From the NCBI GenBank assembly GCA_046347625.1, contig JAXMFU010000003.1, positions 186,001-250,000 on the forward strand: a stretch of DNA of 64,000 nucleotides, written 5' to 3'. The position numbers were made by a program, and so were the translations under genes. Source of the stretch: CAIMUS01 sp046347625 (GTDB taxonomy: Bacteria > Pseudomonadota > Gammaproteobacteria > Competibacterales > Competibacteraceae). Shown one piece after another: positions 37,382 to 45,421 of the stretch. A model generated the notes under the pieces. That model searched no databases, had not been told where the DNA came from, and saw only the letters and a program-made list of their open reading frames with translations. Position 1 is the stretch's first letter; every line of letters starts with the position of its first letter.

Positions 37382-37452
37382 AAAAAACCTACCCCAGAAA
37401 GCCCCTGCCAAGGGGGGGTGCCCGAAGGGCGGCTTTCTGGGGTAGGTTGTTT
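37382..37452. repeat. Short hairpin with IS4-like tips around a scrap of another repeat
   Basis: The tip sequence (37382-37402) and its inverted twin (37432-37452) enclose 29 bases that match, in reverse, the GC-rich repeat at about 54058-54086. It may be a tiny MITE or the debris of a second insertion. The following ~100 bases to 37555 hold nothing recognisable. Confidence 0.55.
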
Positions 37453-37555
37453 TGAGAGTGGTCGAGTTGTGCTTCTATTAGCTTGATGATTCATAACTTT
37501 TACTGTACTTGGCTGACTGGGTTTCAGGCCGCTTGCAGTAACACCACGATGGGTG

Positions 37556-38400
37556 GGTAGTGTTCTAGAATTGGATATTATATAATTTGAGTTTGAGATT
37601 ACAAGCACTTTGCTGTTAGAAGGAGACAGTTATGGTTTTAATACCGGTACGTTGTCCTCACTGTGGTAGTGATCAAATTGTGAAACGTGGAAAAACTGAG
37701 AATGCCAAACAGCGCTATCTTTGTCAACAGCAGGACTGTCCCGTCAAGACGTTTATTTTAGATTATGATTATAATGGTTGTTTGCTTGAAGTAAAGCAAC
37801 AGATTATCGAGATGGCGCTCAATGGGAGTGGTATCAGAGATACCGCCCGAGTACTAGAGATTAGCCCAACTACAGTCATTAATGAATTAAAAAAAAGAGA
37901 ATCCTCCCTGGAATCGGTCAATAGAGCTTTGCTAGAGCGCTTGGATCCCAGTAAAGTAATTGTTAAAATTCAACGAGTTGATGAGGCAGAGCTCGATGAA
38001 ATGTGGAGTTATGTTGGCAACAAAGATAACCAAAGATGGTTATGGCATGCCATCGACCATGAGAGTGGAAAAGTGCTTGCTTATGTATTTGGTGATCATA
38101 AAGATGCCGTGTTTTTACAGTTAAAGACGCTGCTTGAACCCTTTGGAATCACCCGCTTTTATACCGATGATTGGGGCGCGTATGAGCGTCACTTATCTTC
38201 TGAGGGGCATGTCATTGGTAAACAGAATACCCAAAAAATAGAAAGGAAACATCTGACGCTGCGGACGCGAATAAAGCGGTTAGTCAGAAAAACGATTTGT
38301 TTCTCCAAACTCAAGCAAATGCATGATATTGTCATTGGTTTATTTATCAACCGATACGAATTTGGAGTACTTGTATAATGTCCAAATCTGAAACACTACC
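37556..38400 (+). mobile_element. IS1-family element, complete, 845 bp
   Basis: The inverted tips read GGTAGTGTTCTAGAATTGGA and, from the right end, GGTAGTGTTTCAGATTTGGA. It carries one uninterrupted transposase gene. No target duplication was found (flanks CGATGGGT and TTTTAACG), so its insertion may have been accompanied by a deletion. It is the most likely active IS1 source in the window. Confidence 0.88.
37632..38378 (+). CDS. IS1-family transposase, single-frame
   Basis: A 248-aa protein with an N-terminal zinc ribbon (CPHCGSDQI...C), a helix-turn-helix (GSGIRDTARVLEISPTTVINELKK) and a DDE domain (DEAELDEMWSYVG, YTDDWGAYERH, NTQKIERKHLTLRTR). It is encoded in one frame, unlike enteric IS1 with its insA/insB shift. 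A GAAGGAGA ribosome-binding site precedes the ATG at 37632. Copies 1 and 2 are broken relatives. Confidence 0.92.
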   Translation: MVLIPVRCPHCGSDQIVKRGKTENAKQRYLCQQQDCPVKTFILDYDYNGCLLEVKQQIIEMALNGSGIRDTARVLEISPTTVINELKKRESSLESVNRALLERLDPSKVIVKIQRVDEAELDEMWSYVGNKDNQRWLWHAIDHESGKVLAYVFGDHKDAVFLQLKTLLEPFGITRFYTDDWGAYERHLSSEGHVIGKQNTQKIERKHLTLRTRIKRLVRKTICFSKLKQMHDIVIGLFINRYEFGVLV

Positions 38401-38534
38401 TTTTAACGCTTACGTTCATCGTAGCCTCGTCACTCTTTTCGAGTGGTTGCTAAGTCTGGTTGAGTCTGCTTTCTTGCCAGAGCGTGAAAGCGAAACTAAA
38501 AAATGAATGAGCAAAGGATTGCGAAATTCATTTT
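38401..38534. terminator. AT-rich hairpin (38498-38536) after a short coding scrap
   Basis: An 11-bp stem (AAAAAATGAAT / ATTCATTTTTT) with a 17-base loop ends in a T-run, so it could work as a weak bidirectional terminator. Just upstream, 38403-38505 reads as the end of an unknown protein (FNAYVHRSLVTLFEWLLSL, stop TGA); I cannot assign it. Confidence 0.45.
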
Positions 38535-38618
38535 TTAAGCCGGGGACTCAACGATCTTGGCCCGCTTGAGCAGGTCGCGGTCGATGGCACCGGTAAAGTT
38601 AACTGTCGTGCCGGCCAT
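38535..38618 (-). pseudogene. Truncated antitoxin-like start (27 aa)
   Basis: A GGAGG ribosome-binding site and an ATG at 38618 open MAGTTVNFTGAIDRDLLKRA, the usual N-terminus of small ribbon-helix-helix antitoxins (with IDRDLL and then KAKIVAA in relatives). The frame ends after 27 residues at the AT-rich hairpin. The remainder is gone. Confidence 0.5.
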
Positions 38619-38795
38619 ACTTGATCCTCCCAAAAACACAGAAGTAAGTGTAACGCACAATTGTGTGGAAAAAACAACGGAGGATTCCTCCGCCAACACC
38701 GGCTGTCCAAGCCCCTTATCGGCTTCCGGGGCTCTTATGGAAACCCGCGTAAGGCGGAACCAGGAATGGGTTCCGCCGGATGAGCCAGGTAACCC

Positions 38796-38865
38796 GGTAG
38801 GGTACGCATGGCGTACCTTTTTCGGGCGACGCGGCACATGATGATATGCGGTGCGCACCCTACGG
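38796..38865. repeat. 70-bp perfect direct repeat, copy 1
   Basis: It starts GGTAGGGTACGCATGGCG and ends GGTGCGCACCCTACGG, and is itself an imperfect palindrome. An identical copy is at 39724-39793, so the pair brackets the coiled-coil gene at 38953. A shorter relative is at ~44160-44180. Confidence 0.95.
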
Positions 38866-38952
38866 TAGCTGCAAATTTTAGAATAAGCGGAGCGTCCGCC
38901 AGTAAACTCTGATCTAATCTCTGTCGTTGCTAGTCCAAGGAGAGTACCTCTC

Positions 38953-39603
38953 ATGCCTACCGATATCACCCTTGAAGATATCTGGAAGTTGTTCCGGGAA
39001 ACGAACCAAATGTTTCAAGAAACCAGTCAAAAGTTCCGTGAGACGGACCAAATGTTTCGGGAAACCAGTCAAAAGTTTCGGGAAACTGACGAAAAGTTTC
39101 AGAATACGGACCAGAAATTTCGGGATACGGATCTTAAACTGGATCGGCTGGAAGCCATGGTTGCGCGCACCAGCCGCAATGTCGACGACCTGACCGGTAA
39201 ATGGGGCAAGTTCCTCGAAGGGATGGTGGCGCCCGCCTGCAAAACCCTGTTCGCCGATCGTAACATCCCGGTGCACAAAGTCCTTCAGCGAGTCCAGGTC
39301 GAGTATGGCGACCGCCACATGGAAATCGACATCCTGGTGGTCAACGAAGGCTATGTGGTGCTGGTCGGGGTCAAAAGCACCCTGAAAGTCGACGATGTGC
39401 GCGACCATCTGGAACGATTAGGTCAGTTTCGGGAATTTTTCCCGGAGTATGCCGATAAACAGATATTGGGCGCGGTGGCCGGCATCGTGATCGAAGAGCA
39501 GGCCGACCGGTTTGCCTATCGCGAGGGATTATTCGTTATCGGCCAAGCCGGCGATACGGTGCGGATTCTGAATGACAACAAGTTTCAGCCCAAAACCTGG
39601 TAA
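38953..39603 (+). CDS. Coiled-coil protein with a PD-(D/E)XK-like domain lacking one key acid
   Basis: The 216-aa protein has eight near-perfect heptads of the form F-R/Q-E/N/D-T-x-Q-K/M (residues ~14-69; 21-bp DNA repeats), predicted to form a long coiled coil. The C-terminal half (~80-216) follows the nuclease-like fold of this family (DUF3782-type): RHMEIDILVVNEGYVVLVGVKSTL. In relatives the last motif is usually E-x-K; here it is G-V-K, so the Glu is missing and catalysis is doubtful. Function unknown; probably DNA- or partner-binding. It has its own upstream region, is flanked by identical 70-bp repeats and may be mobile. Confidence 0.65.
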   Translation: MPTDITLEDIWKLFRETNQMFQETSQKFRETDQMFRETSQKFRETDEKFQNTDQKFRDTDLKLDRLEAMVARTSRNVDDLTGKWGKFLEGMVAPACKTLFADRNIPVHKVLQRVQVEYGDRHMEIDILVVNEGYVVLVGVKSTLKVDDVRDHLERLGQFREFFPEYADKQILGAVAGIVIEEQADRFAYREGLFVIGQAGDTVRILNDNKFQPKTW

Positions 39604-39723
39604 GCCAGGTAGGTCGGGCACAGGAGGTGTCCGATGTGCACCGCAACGAACTTAGGAAATGTCGGGCAACGCTTACACTTTTGCCCGATCTACGAACTAC
39701 GAACCTACGCGGGCGATGAGCTA

Positions 39724-39793
39724 GGTAGGGTACGCATGGCGTACCTTTTTCGGGCGACGCGGCACATGATGATATGCGGTGCGCACCCTACGG
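39724..39793. repeat. 70-bp perfect direct repeat, copy 2
   Basis: Identical to 38796-38865 over 70 bases. It lies between the coiled-coil gene and the PIN toxin gene; the latter ends three bases beyond it, at 39797. Confidence 0.95.
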
Positions 39794-39796
39794 GAA

Positions 39797-40234
39797 CTAC
39801 GGGAAATCCGCTAACAGGAAGTCCAGCGTCTTGCGCAGGGCATCCACGGGCGGAAGGACCAGAACGCCCTGCACCGCCTGGCCGTAAAGCGCGCCGAAAT
39901 GCCTACGGTCACCCGTGACCAGCAAATCTGCGCGCGCGGCGATGGCGGCGGCGAGAATGGGAACGTCCTTCTCCGGCAAGCCGGAGTTGGTGGCCACGCT
40001 CACTACGGTCGCAGCCGGTTCGGGGACGACAATGAGGCAAGCGAGAAGAGATTCGAGTTCCAGGCCAAACTCAGGAAACTTAAGACTGATGTTACGAGTG
40101 GCCTCTTCAATGGCGTAACGGGAGGCGACGAGCATGATGCCACCGGTCGTCGCTAAGCGAAACAATGCGCGCGTGTTGCCCTGGGGGTTGTGTGCGGCAA
40201 AGAAGATGACATTGGCATCGACAAAAAGCCGCAT
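39797..40234 (-). CDS. PIN-domain toxin (VapC-like)
   Basis: A 145-aa PIN nuclease. The acidic set is visible: RLFVDANVIFF (Asp6), IEEATRN (Glu), PEKDVPILAAA and LLVTGDRRHF (Asp). PIN toxins of this class cleave RNA. The gene starts 10 bases after the stop of an AbrB-type antitoxin gene, forming a two-gene cassette. Confidence 0.85.
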   Translation of the reverse strand: MRLFVDANVIFFAAHNPQGNTRALFRLATTGGIMLVASRYAIEEATRNISLKFPEFGLELESLLACLIVVPEPAATVVSVATNSGLPEKDVPILAAAIAARADLLVTGDRRHFGALYGQAVQGVLVLPPVDALRKTLDFLLADFP

Positions 40235-40243
40235 CTACCGCAT

Positions 40244-40492
40244 CTACTTGTTCGCGCTCAGACGGGCGAGGCGTGCGGCGGTCGCCGCATCTATGCGATC
40301 AGTCTGATCGAACTCACGGATACGCTCGTCGCTGTAAATCTCGATCGGATATACCCCCGCCGGGCGCAGCAGGATGGCGCCGTCACCGGTGGTGTCGACC
40401 AGGAGAGTGATATCACCCTCGAGTCCGAGTTTCCTCAGAATCGACTTGGGGATCGACACTTGACCTTTTTTGCCGAGCTTGACCAATTCCAT
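40244..40492 (-). CDS. AbrB/SpoVT-type antitoxin (VapB-like)
   Basis: An 82-aa protein with a clear SpoVT/AbrB swapped-hairpin domain at residues 1-50 (VKLGKKGQVSIPKSILRKLGLEG). The C-terminal ~30 residues, rich in charged and helix-forming residues, are expected to bind and neutralise the PIN toxin encoded next. Autoregulation through the AbrB domain is usual in this family. A hairpin of the GTCGGGCAC family sits upstream at 40579-40601. Confidence 0.85.
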   Translation of the reverse strand: MELVKLGKKGQVSIPKSILRKLGLEGDITLLVDTTGDGAILLRPAGVYPIEIYSDERIREFDQTDRIDAATAARLARLSANK

Positions 40493-40578
40493 AAGAACAA
40501 CCTTTTGGAAATCCGGAATTCCGGAATTTTGGAAATGATACGGTAAAGGGAAAATCCGATCCAGTAGTAGCCCGGTAG

Positions 40579-40601
40579 CTCGGGCACGTCCTGTGCCCGA
40601 C
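40579..40601. repeat. GGGCAC...GTGCCC hairpin family, further copy
   Basis: A 23-bp near-palindrome (CTCGGGCACGTCCTGTGCCCGAC) in the 160-base gap between the antitoxin and the large glycan enzyme; one of at least four copies in the window. Confidence 0.6.
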
Positions 40602-40652
40602 CATCAAAGCCGGCGCTCCTGCCCGACATCTCTTCCTTCGGGCGGAGTCAAG

Positions 40653-43600
40653 TTAAAACTGTCCCAACTCCTGTGCCTGCACGGTCGCCTTGCGCTCCAG
40701 TTTGTTCCAGCCGACGATAATCCCCTTCAGCGAGGCCACGGTAGCCTTGATCGCCACGTAGTACATCAACTGACGGTAGAAGAAGCGCTGCCAGAACAGC
40801 CAACTCAGCAGTGATTTGTTCTCCCGTCGTTCCAGCAGAAACGCCAGTGCCCCAGCGCAGAAATCCACCGCGACGAACAAGGCGTAGTAGAACAGCACGG
40901 GTCCCAGGGCCGCCGACTGATAATTATCGATGGGATGCTGCCAGTAGTCGAAGGCCACTATGCCGATGGAACCGAGCAACAACAAATCCATGATCGGCGA
41001 GATCAGCGGGAACAGCACCTGAAAGATAAGGACATTGGGAAGCGCTACGAAACCCAGGGTGCCATAGCGGCGGCGGAACAGCACATCGAGGTGCTTCCAG
41101 GCCGCCTGCATGGTGCCGAACATCCAGCGATAACGCTGGCGGATAAAGCCGCGGACGGTGTCCGGAGCCTCGGTCAGGGCGATCGCCTCGTCCTCGTAAA
41201 CGATGGAGTAGCCCAGCTTACGGATCGCCATGGTCATATCCGCATCTTCGGCCAGGGTGAGATGATTAAAGCCACCGGCCCGCTGGATCAGTTCGCGCCG
41301 CCAGGCCCCTACCGCACCGGGCACTACGGTAATGCAGTCGAGCACATCGAAGGCGCGTCGGTCCAGATTCTGACAGGTGATATATTCCAGTGCCTGCCAG
41401 CGGGTCAGCAGATTGTTGCGATTGCCGACTTTGGCGTTGCCGGCAACCGCTCCGACCCGGGGATCGGCGAAATGCCGCACCAGCTTGACGATAGTATCGC
41501 GGGTAAAAATCGTATCGGCGTCCAGCGTCACGATGATATCGGCCTGGGTTCGCGCCACCCCGAAGTTGAGCGCTTCCGGCTTGCCACCGTTGGCCTTGGT
41601 GTAGACCCGTACTCTGGGATCGGCGGCGAAAGCCTCGCGGGCCCGGCGGTAAGTCGCATCCTTGGAGCCATCATCCACGACGATAATCTCGAACTGAGCG
41701 GGATGCTCGCCGGCCAGCAGTGAGGCAATGGTCTGGACGATGACCTTTTCCTCGTTATAGGCCGGGATGACTACCGCCACCGAGGGAGAGTAGGCCGGAT
41801 CGAAACGGGCACGACGCTTGCGGTGGTACTGATAGACAGCGAGCGCGCCGATGAACAGCAGCCGGCCGATGCCCAATAGGATTCCAATTAGAAAAAGCCA
41901 GTGGATCAAGCCCATCCCGAAACTGACCACGCCGAAGGCCGCCCCATCCATCCAGACCTGCCAGCGGCCATCCGTCTCCACCGGCGGCATAATTTCGTCG
42001 TGGCTGTGTCCCAGCAGTTCGGAAATAGTCACCAGTTGGAAGCCATGGTTGCGCAGGGCATCGATGAGTTTGGGCAGGGCCTGCACGGTCTGACTGCGAT
42101 CGCCGCCGGCGTCGTGCAGCAGAACGATGTTACCATCGCCCCGTTCCGCCGCCTCCACGGTACGCTGCACGATTTCATCGACGCCCGGTCTCTGCCAGTC
42201 GGACGGGTCGATCTGCATACCGACGGTAAGATAGCCTTGCTCCCGCGCCAGTTCGATGGGTTGTACCTGGTCCGGGGTTTCCGGTTCGGAGTCCACGGCG
42301 TACGGCGGGCGGAACAAAAGAGAATAGCGCTTGATCACGCTGCCGAGCAGACGCTGGGTGGCGGACAGTTCCAGTTTGATCTGGGTCGGCGTGACGGTCG
42401 AAATGTCGGGATGGGTGAAGGTATGATTGCCGATCTCGTGGCCTTCGTCGGCCTCGCGGCGCAGCAATTCTGGATAGCGTTCGCCGTTGACCCCAATAAT
42501 GAAAAAGGTGGCGGGTACGCCCGTCTGTTTGAGCTCGTCCAGAATCGGCACGGTGTAGGTCGGATCGGGGCCGTCGTCGAAGGTCAGCGCGATCTGGCGT
42601 GGCGTGCCGCCGTGGCGGGTGATTACATAGGGCGATGGGAAGACCGAGAATTGCTCACCGGTGATCAGTCCACGCTTGGGATCGAAATCGATGTTGCGGA
42701 CGCCCGCCTGCGGTTGCGAGGTAATGTGCAGGATTTCGCCCTGCCCCTCGTAGTCCAGATCGTAGCCGAACTGGACCTGCCGGAGCTGCGCCACCCGCTC
42801 CGCATCCAGAGGAACATTATTGCCGAAGAATCGCCACAGTGAGGGATCTTCACTGCCCATCCGCCACAGGGCGAAACCGCGCGGTTGCAGCGCTCGGGCC
42901 GCCACCATTTGATTGAATACGGTGACGGCATCCATGAACCAGACATGGTGCAACTTATTGTCGTCGTCGGCGTAATCGAAGGTCGGATTGAGCGATACCC
43001 GATCGAGGTGGACCTTGCCCTCGGACTCCTTGGCGGTGATCACCGCTTCTTCGAAGGTCATTTCCTCGGCTGTTTTTCCTACCGGCCAATCATAACCATA
43101 GTTACCCAGGGCCACGATTGTTTTCTCGGGTGGAATCTCGGCCCGCCGCTGCTGCAAAACCCTGGCGAACCAGGGCATGCCGGCAATGGGCCCCGGTGAG
43201 CCGCTCGACCAATGCTCATCGTAGGCCATAAGGATCAGATAGTCGGTACTGTGCGCCAGTTTGCGGTAATTAAAGGCCGGATCGCTGGCCGGTACGTTGA
43301 CCGACAGCAGTAGATTTTTAGGGTGGAATACGGCGTACAGTTCGTCTATAAAGTGCTGAAAGGCGGGTTGCGCTTTAGTCGGAATATTCTCGAAGTCGAT
43401 GCTGACACCCACAAAACCGTGATTTTCCACATAGGTCCGCAGTTGCTCGATAACATGGGCGCGCGCCGTCGGATTTTGCAGCATCTCGCCCAGCATGGCG
43501 CCCTGCCAGTCCTTTCCATCGTAGTTGTTCACCAGTGGCATGATGCTCATGTCAGGCCGGCGCTCGCGGATAAAGGCGAGCGCTTTCGCGGTCTTTTCGG

Positions 43601-44090
43601 GTTCGTCTTCTTGAAGAGTGCCATCGGCTCCCGCCAGATGGAGCCATTCGGGAATCAGCATATCGAGTCGATTCCAATGTTCTTTCAGCGAGCTGAAGCT
43701 GGAATCGTCCCAGTTGACGAAAAATCCAATGGCCAATGGATCGTTCTGCGAACGTGGCGGCGGAGCCTTCTGCGCCTGCGCCAACAGGGATTGCAGGCTG
43801 CGTTGCTGTTCTTGTTCCAATTTAAATTTTGCGTTGTGGAAAGCGCGCTCGTGATGGGTGAGCGGATGTTCGAGCAACGCACTGGGAGGCGCCATATGCA
43901 CACCGTGCGGCCAGATGCTGGCAAGGGGCAGATCGAGCGCCGGCACGGCCGGTGAAACCAGGATGCTTAAAATCAACGCGCCGAACAAGGCCGAGGAGAA
44001 CAGGCCGACCAGGACCATGCCCAATCGCAGGCGCGGCCAGCGTTTTTGCTCGGGATCGAAGAACACAGGTAAATTACGATGATGGGCCAT
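40653..44090 (-). CDS. GH18-NodB deacetylase-GT2 membrane fusion enzyme
   Basis: The 1145-aa protein joins three activities. After a transmembrane helix (~22-44) there is a GH18-like TIM barrel (~115-430; GVSIDFENIP has the D-x-E pair). A NodB polysaccharide deacetylase follows (~490-700; TFDDGPDPTY, then HTFTHPD, metal-binding Asp and His set). After another helix (~720-745) comes a processive GT2 domain (~770-1000; VVDDGSKD, LDADT, LAEDADMT, RQRYRW), then a C-terminal membrane part (~1020-1120). This resembles the machinery for deacetylated poly-N-acetylglucosamine, here in one chain. It is a stand-alone gene; the 617 bases upstream are repeats. Confidence 0.9.
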   Translation of the reverse strand: MAHHRNLPVFFDPEQKRWPRLRLGMVLVGLFSSALFGALILSILVSPAVPALDLPLASIWPHGVHMAPPSALLEHPLTHHERAFHNAKFKLEQEQQRSLQSLLAQAQKAPPPRSQNDPLAIGFFVNWDDSSFSSLKEHWNRLDMLIPEWLHLAGADGTLQEDEPEKTAKALAFIRERRPDMSIMPLVNNYDGKDWQGAMLGEMLQNPTARAHVIEQLRTYVENHGFVGVSIDFENIPTKAQPAFQHFIDELYAVFHPKNLLLSVNVPASDPAFNYRKLAHSTDYLILMAYDEHWSSGSPGPIAGMPWFARVLQQRRAEIPPEKTIVALGNYGYDWPVGKTAEEMTFEEAVITAKESEGKVHLDRVSLNPTFDYADDDNKLHHVWFMDAVTVFNQMVAARALQPRGFALWRMGSEDPSLWRFFGNNVPLDAERVAQLRQVQFGYDLDYEGQGEILHITSQPQAGVRNIDFDPKRGLITGEQFSVFPSPYVITRHGGTPRQIALTFDDGPDPTYTVPILDELKQTGVPATFFIIGVNGERYPELLRREADEGHEIGNHTFTHPDISTVTPTQIKLELSATQRLLGSVIKRYSLLFRPPYAVDSEPETPDQVQPIELAREQGYLTVGMQIDPSDWQRPGVDEIVQRTVEAAERGDGNIVLLHDAGGDRSQTVQALPKLIDALRNHGFQLVTISELLGHSHDEIMPPVETDGRWQVWMDGAAFGVVSFGMGLIHWLFLIGILLGIGRLLFIGALAVYQYHRKRRARFDPAYSPSVAVVIPAYNEEKVIVQTIASLLAGEHPAQFEIIVVDDGSKDATYRRAREAFAADPRVRVYTKANGGKPEALNFGVARTQADIIVTLDADTIFTRDTIVKLVRHFADPRVGAVAGNAKVGNRNNLLTRWQALEYITCQNLDRRAFDVLDCITVVPGAVGAWRRELIQRAGGFNHLTLAEDADMTMAIRKLGYSIVYEDEAIALTEAPDTVRGFIRQRYRWMFGTMQAAWKHLDVLFRRRYGTLGFVALPNVLIFQVLFPLISPIMDLLLLGSIGIVAFDYWQHPIDNYQSAALGPVLFYYALFVAVDFCAGALAFLLERRENKSLLSWLFWQRFFYRQLMYYVAIKATVASLKGIIVGWNKLERKATVQAQELGQF

Positions 44091-44707
44091 AAAACTTAAT
44101 GTCTACTTGATTTCAGCTTCTGAGAGATAAATATTCAACGATACAGGAAAGATAGCCTGGTGCGCGGTGCGCACCCTACAAATGCTACAAATGCTGACTG
44201 ATGATGCTTTTCAGTCCAGCAGGTTGCCGTGAAACTCTCCCCGCAGGTCGGGTTACCGTGAAACTCTCCCCGTAGGTCGGGTTAGGCGCGCTCTCTAACG
44301 AGCCGGCAAATAGCAGAAACGTTACCGGCGCGCCGTAACCCGACATTGAGGCCGATGTTCATCGCCGGGGGTGCTTTTTTCTGAAAAGCATGACCAGTTA
44401 GACGCGCCCGCCACCCAGGTAGCCGCTCGCTGCGAGATAACGGGCGCGTCGTAACCCGACAGGGAGCCGAGTTTCATCACCGGACATTTTTCTAAAAAGC
44501 ATTAGCGTTGGGCACAAGATGTGCCCGACAGTTCCCGCTAACCACTAACTGGTCATGCTCAGCGAAAAGAGCACCCTCGACGATGAAACCCGGCCCCCTG
44601 TCGGGTTACGACGCGCCGGTAACGTTTCTGCCACCGGCTACCTGGGTGGCGGGCGCGTCTAACCCGACCTACGGGGGGATTTTCACGGTAACTTCTATCG
44701 ACCCGAA
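44091..44707. repeat. Repeat-filled intergenic region (CCGTGAAA/GTCGGGTTA family)
   Basis: At least three units of one family occur here: 44227-44345, 44396-44460 and, inverted, 44600-44690. All carry GTCGGGTTA...GCGCGTCGTAACCCGAC. A GGTGCGCACCCTAC half-palindrome is at 44160-44180 and a GGGCAC/GTGCCC hairpin at 44508-44529. No gene was seen. Confidence 0.8.
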
Positions 44708-45421
44708 TTACCGTACCATCGCCGGCGCACACCAGAAAATATCCGCCGTGCCACGGTGCAATTCCTCGTTGCGCTCGCGCCAGTCCGGCAAGGCGCGCTC
44801 CAGCATTCGCCAGAACGCCGGACGGTGATCGGGTTCGACCAGGTGACATAATTCATGAATCAGCACGTAGTCCACCACTCGGATTGGAAATTGAAGCACC
44901 CGCCAATTGAGATAGAGTGTGCCGTCACGCCCGCACGAACCCCAGTGAAAGCCGAGCTCCCGTACTACCATCCGGGTCGGCGCGGGACCCGTGCGCGAGC
45001 GTAACAGGTCGATCCGTGGTGGCAGCCATTCCTTGCCGGCGACGATATACCAGCGCTTGAAATGTACATCCGCCGGTCGCGCATCGCGCCGCAGCAGGAA
45101 GCGCGTACCATCGAAATGCAGCGCCTCTTTTTGCTCGGTCACGAGCACCAGGTGATAGCGCTTACCCAGATAAGAGAAACTCTCACCGGCCACATACTCC
45201 GGCGATCGCGGCCCGATCGCGACCGATTCTTTCAGCGCCAGCTTGCGATGGACCCACAGCAGCTTCGAGCGAGCCCAGGCCGCCAGCTCATCGTTGTCGA
45301 TAGCGAACGGCGCGTGTAGCACCAGGTCGCCGCCCCGGTCCACGGTCAGACTCAAGGTCCGCCGCCGGGCGCTGCGGCGAATCTCGAAGGTCAGTCCCTG
45401 GAGTTCCAGCGTCTCGTCCAT
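44708..45421 (-). CDS. Zinc metallopeptidase (YgjP/DUF45-type) of the R-M operon
   Basis: A 237-aa protein of the YgjP-like M48/SprT-related family, often encoded beside type I restriction genes. The catalytic HELCH motif lies in DYVLIHELCHLVEPDHRPAFW (~residues 180-200); the third ligand and a Trp-rich C-terminus follow. I take the ATG at 45421, which overlaps the hsdR stop by one base (TGATG); the longer open frame to 45502 is inside hsdR. The role in restriction control is unknown. Confidence 0.85.
   Translation of the reverse strand: MDETLELQGLTFEIRRSARRRTLSLTVDRGGDLVLHAPFAIDNDELAAWARSKLLWVHRKLALKESVAIGPRSPEYVAGESFSYLGKRYHLVLVTEQKEALHFDGTRFLLRRDARPADVHFKRWYIVAGKEWLPPRIDLLRSRTGPAPTRMVVRELGFHWGSCGRDGTLYLNWRVLQFPIRVVDYVLIHELCHLVEPDHRPAFWRMLERALPDWRERNEELHRGTADIFWCAPAMVR

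Larger units (their letters stand above)
35040..37402 (+). mobile_element. IS4-like element with MITE and IS1 insertions
   Basis: The left tip GCTTTCTGGGGTAGGTTTTTT (35040-35060) faces an inverted copy at 37382-37402. Between them lie a decayed transposase gene, a 169-bp MITE with the same tips, and a complete-length IS1 copy that has inserted near the right end. No target duplication is seen around the outer tips. The element cuts the PAS gene. The exact right end is uncertain because the tip sequence is repeated again at 37432-37452. Confidence 0.65.

Noticed and set aside
37556..38400. Target duplication for the IS1 copy
   Set aside because: The two 8-9-base flanks do not match.
38401..38505. 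Small gene ending at 38505
   Set aside because: No start codon in frame after the IS1 end and no family match; kept only as a scrap.
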